From an uncultured Oscillospiraceae bacterium (GTDB lineage Bacteria > Bacillota_A > Clostridia > Oscillospirales > Oscillospiraceae): a stretch of DNA of 15,041 nt. The stretch is from the NCBI GenBank assembly GCA_944386965.1, contig CALXDE010000216.1, forward strand, positions 1-15,041, written 5' to 3'. The position numbers were made by a program, and so were the translations under genes. Positions within the stretch are counted from its first letter, which is position 1, and every line of letters starts with the position of its first letter. Shown piece by piece: positions 14,566 to 15,041 of this stretch. The notes under the pieces were generated by a model, which was given only the letters and a program-made list of their open reading frames with translations, searched no databases and was not told the DNA's origin.

Positions 14566-15041
14566 TCAGTCCCCTCCTTCTGACGCTCCTGACGCTCCGC
14601 CGGGCTTCCCCGCCAGAGGGCCCGGCTTCTCCATGACGAAATTCGTCAAAAGCACGCCTCGGCGCTCCACCTGCTGTTCCCGTACCACCCGGTATCCCCG
14701 GGCCAGGAAAAAGGGCCGCGCGGTGATGGAGGCGTGGGTGACATACCGCCCACAGGGGCAGGCGCTCTCCAGCGCGCCGCACAGGGCGGCGGCGATCCCC
14801 TGCCGCTGGAAGTCCCGGTGGACATACAGCCGGTCCAGATAGCCCTCCGCGTCCATGTCGGCAAAACCCACCAGCTGCCCCGCAGCCTCCGCCACCAGCG
14901 TGTGGTGCGCGCGGAACGACGCGTCCCAAGCGGCCAGATCCACCGCCCCGGGCGCCCAGGCAGCCAGGTGTTCCGGTGAGTAATCCGCGGCGCGCACCGC
15001 GTGGACCGTCTAAGAAAAGAGCCGGGCGATCTCCTCACAGT
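14566..15041 (-). pseudogene. GNAT-family N-acetyltransferase, interrupted by an in-frame TAG
   Basis: The protein ending at 14566 is a GNAT acetyltransferase: the acetyl-CoA loop Q-R-Q-G-I-A-A-A-L follows L-Y-V-H-R-D-F, and the C-terminal half has S-I-T-A-R-P-F-F and G-Y-R-V-V-R-E-Q-Q-V. Reading the same frame upstream gives T-V-H-A-V-R-A-A-D-Y-S-P-E-H-L, and beyond that C-E-E-I-A-R-L-F-S, which is the normal family N terminus. The two pieces are separated by a single TAG (15012-15010). Family members read L-F-x-x-T-V-H-A-V there, so the stop replaces one residue, as a CAG-to-TAG change would. A shorter product from GTG 14997 has no ribosome site and would lack the first strand and helix. 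The true start is outside the window. Substrate is unknown. A sequencing error or stop readthrough remains possible. Confidence 0.72.

Noticed and set aside
14437..14583. Possible 48-codon basic ORF on the plus strand after LysR, with AAGGA eight bases before its ATG
   Set aside because: The peptide is Arg-rich and shapeless, overlaps the 3' end of the GNAT gene, has no recognisable motif, and ends in a region with several small hairpins. It could be chance in GC-rich DNA.

Overview
The window looks like a chromosomal segment of a GC-rich, anaerobic member of the Clostridia, most likely an Oscillospiraceae-type gut bacterium. The evidence is gene content plus signals: Clostridia-style AGGAGG ribosome sites, near-consensus sigma-A promoters in short AT-rich islands, a two-gene SufC/SufB cluster without SufD, SufS or SufU, a clostridial-type phosphofructokinase, and a hexameric NADP-type glutamate dehydrogenase. 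This placement is inference from protein style, not a database match. I see no rRNA, tRNA, CRISPR array, insertion sequence or phage gene.

Layout: (1) 1-167, minus: the first 31 codons of a GntR-family regulator, with a consensus promoter covered by inverted repeats. (2) 452-2098, plus: a tightly coupled redox operon of a thioredoxin-like lipoprotein, a 48-residue membrane protein ending in a CxxC motif (CD1871A-type), and a membrane iron-sulphur protein with many cysteines. A 52-residue protein of unknown function follows (2187-2345), then a 42-bp perfect palindrome that serves as a bidirectional terminator. (3) 2417-5675, minus: polyphosphate kinase followed 49 bp later by a phosphofructokinase with an atypical nucleotide/PPi motif, probably one transcript. 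(4) 5972-7318, minus: glutamate dehydrogenase, with an AT-rich palindrome at its promoter. (5) 7709-9368, minus: sufC-sufB, a minimal Fe-S assembly operon with a strong promoter. (6) 9586-10440, minus: a DegV-family fatty-acid-binding protein, divergent from (7) 10667-12040, plus: a D-hydantoinase/dihydropyrimidinase. (8) 12107-13318, minus: an MFS transporter, divergent from (9) 13423-14295, plus: a LysR regulator; their -35 boxes overlap. (10) 14566-15041, minus: a GNAT acetyltransferase whose reading frame is broken by a TAG near its N terminus.

Most genes are housekeeping or central metabolism: glycolysis, polyphosphate, nitrogen assimilation, Fe-S assembly and lipid handling. The parts that most deserve attention are the three-gene redox relay including a gene easily missed by annotation, the ppk-pfk pairing with a PFK whose donor cannot be assumed to be ATP, the DegV protein lacking a ligand-contact histidine, the shared -35 region of the MFS/LysR pair, and the interrupted GNAT gene. 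I did not find a clearly novel defence or mobile system.
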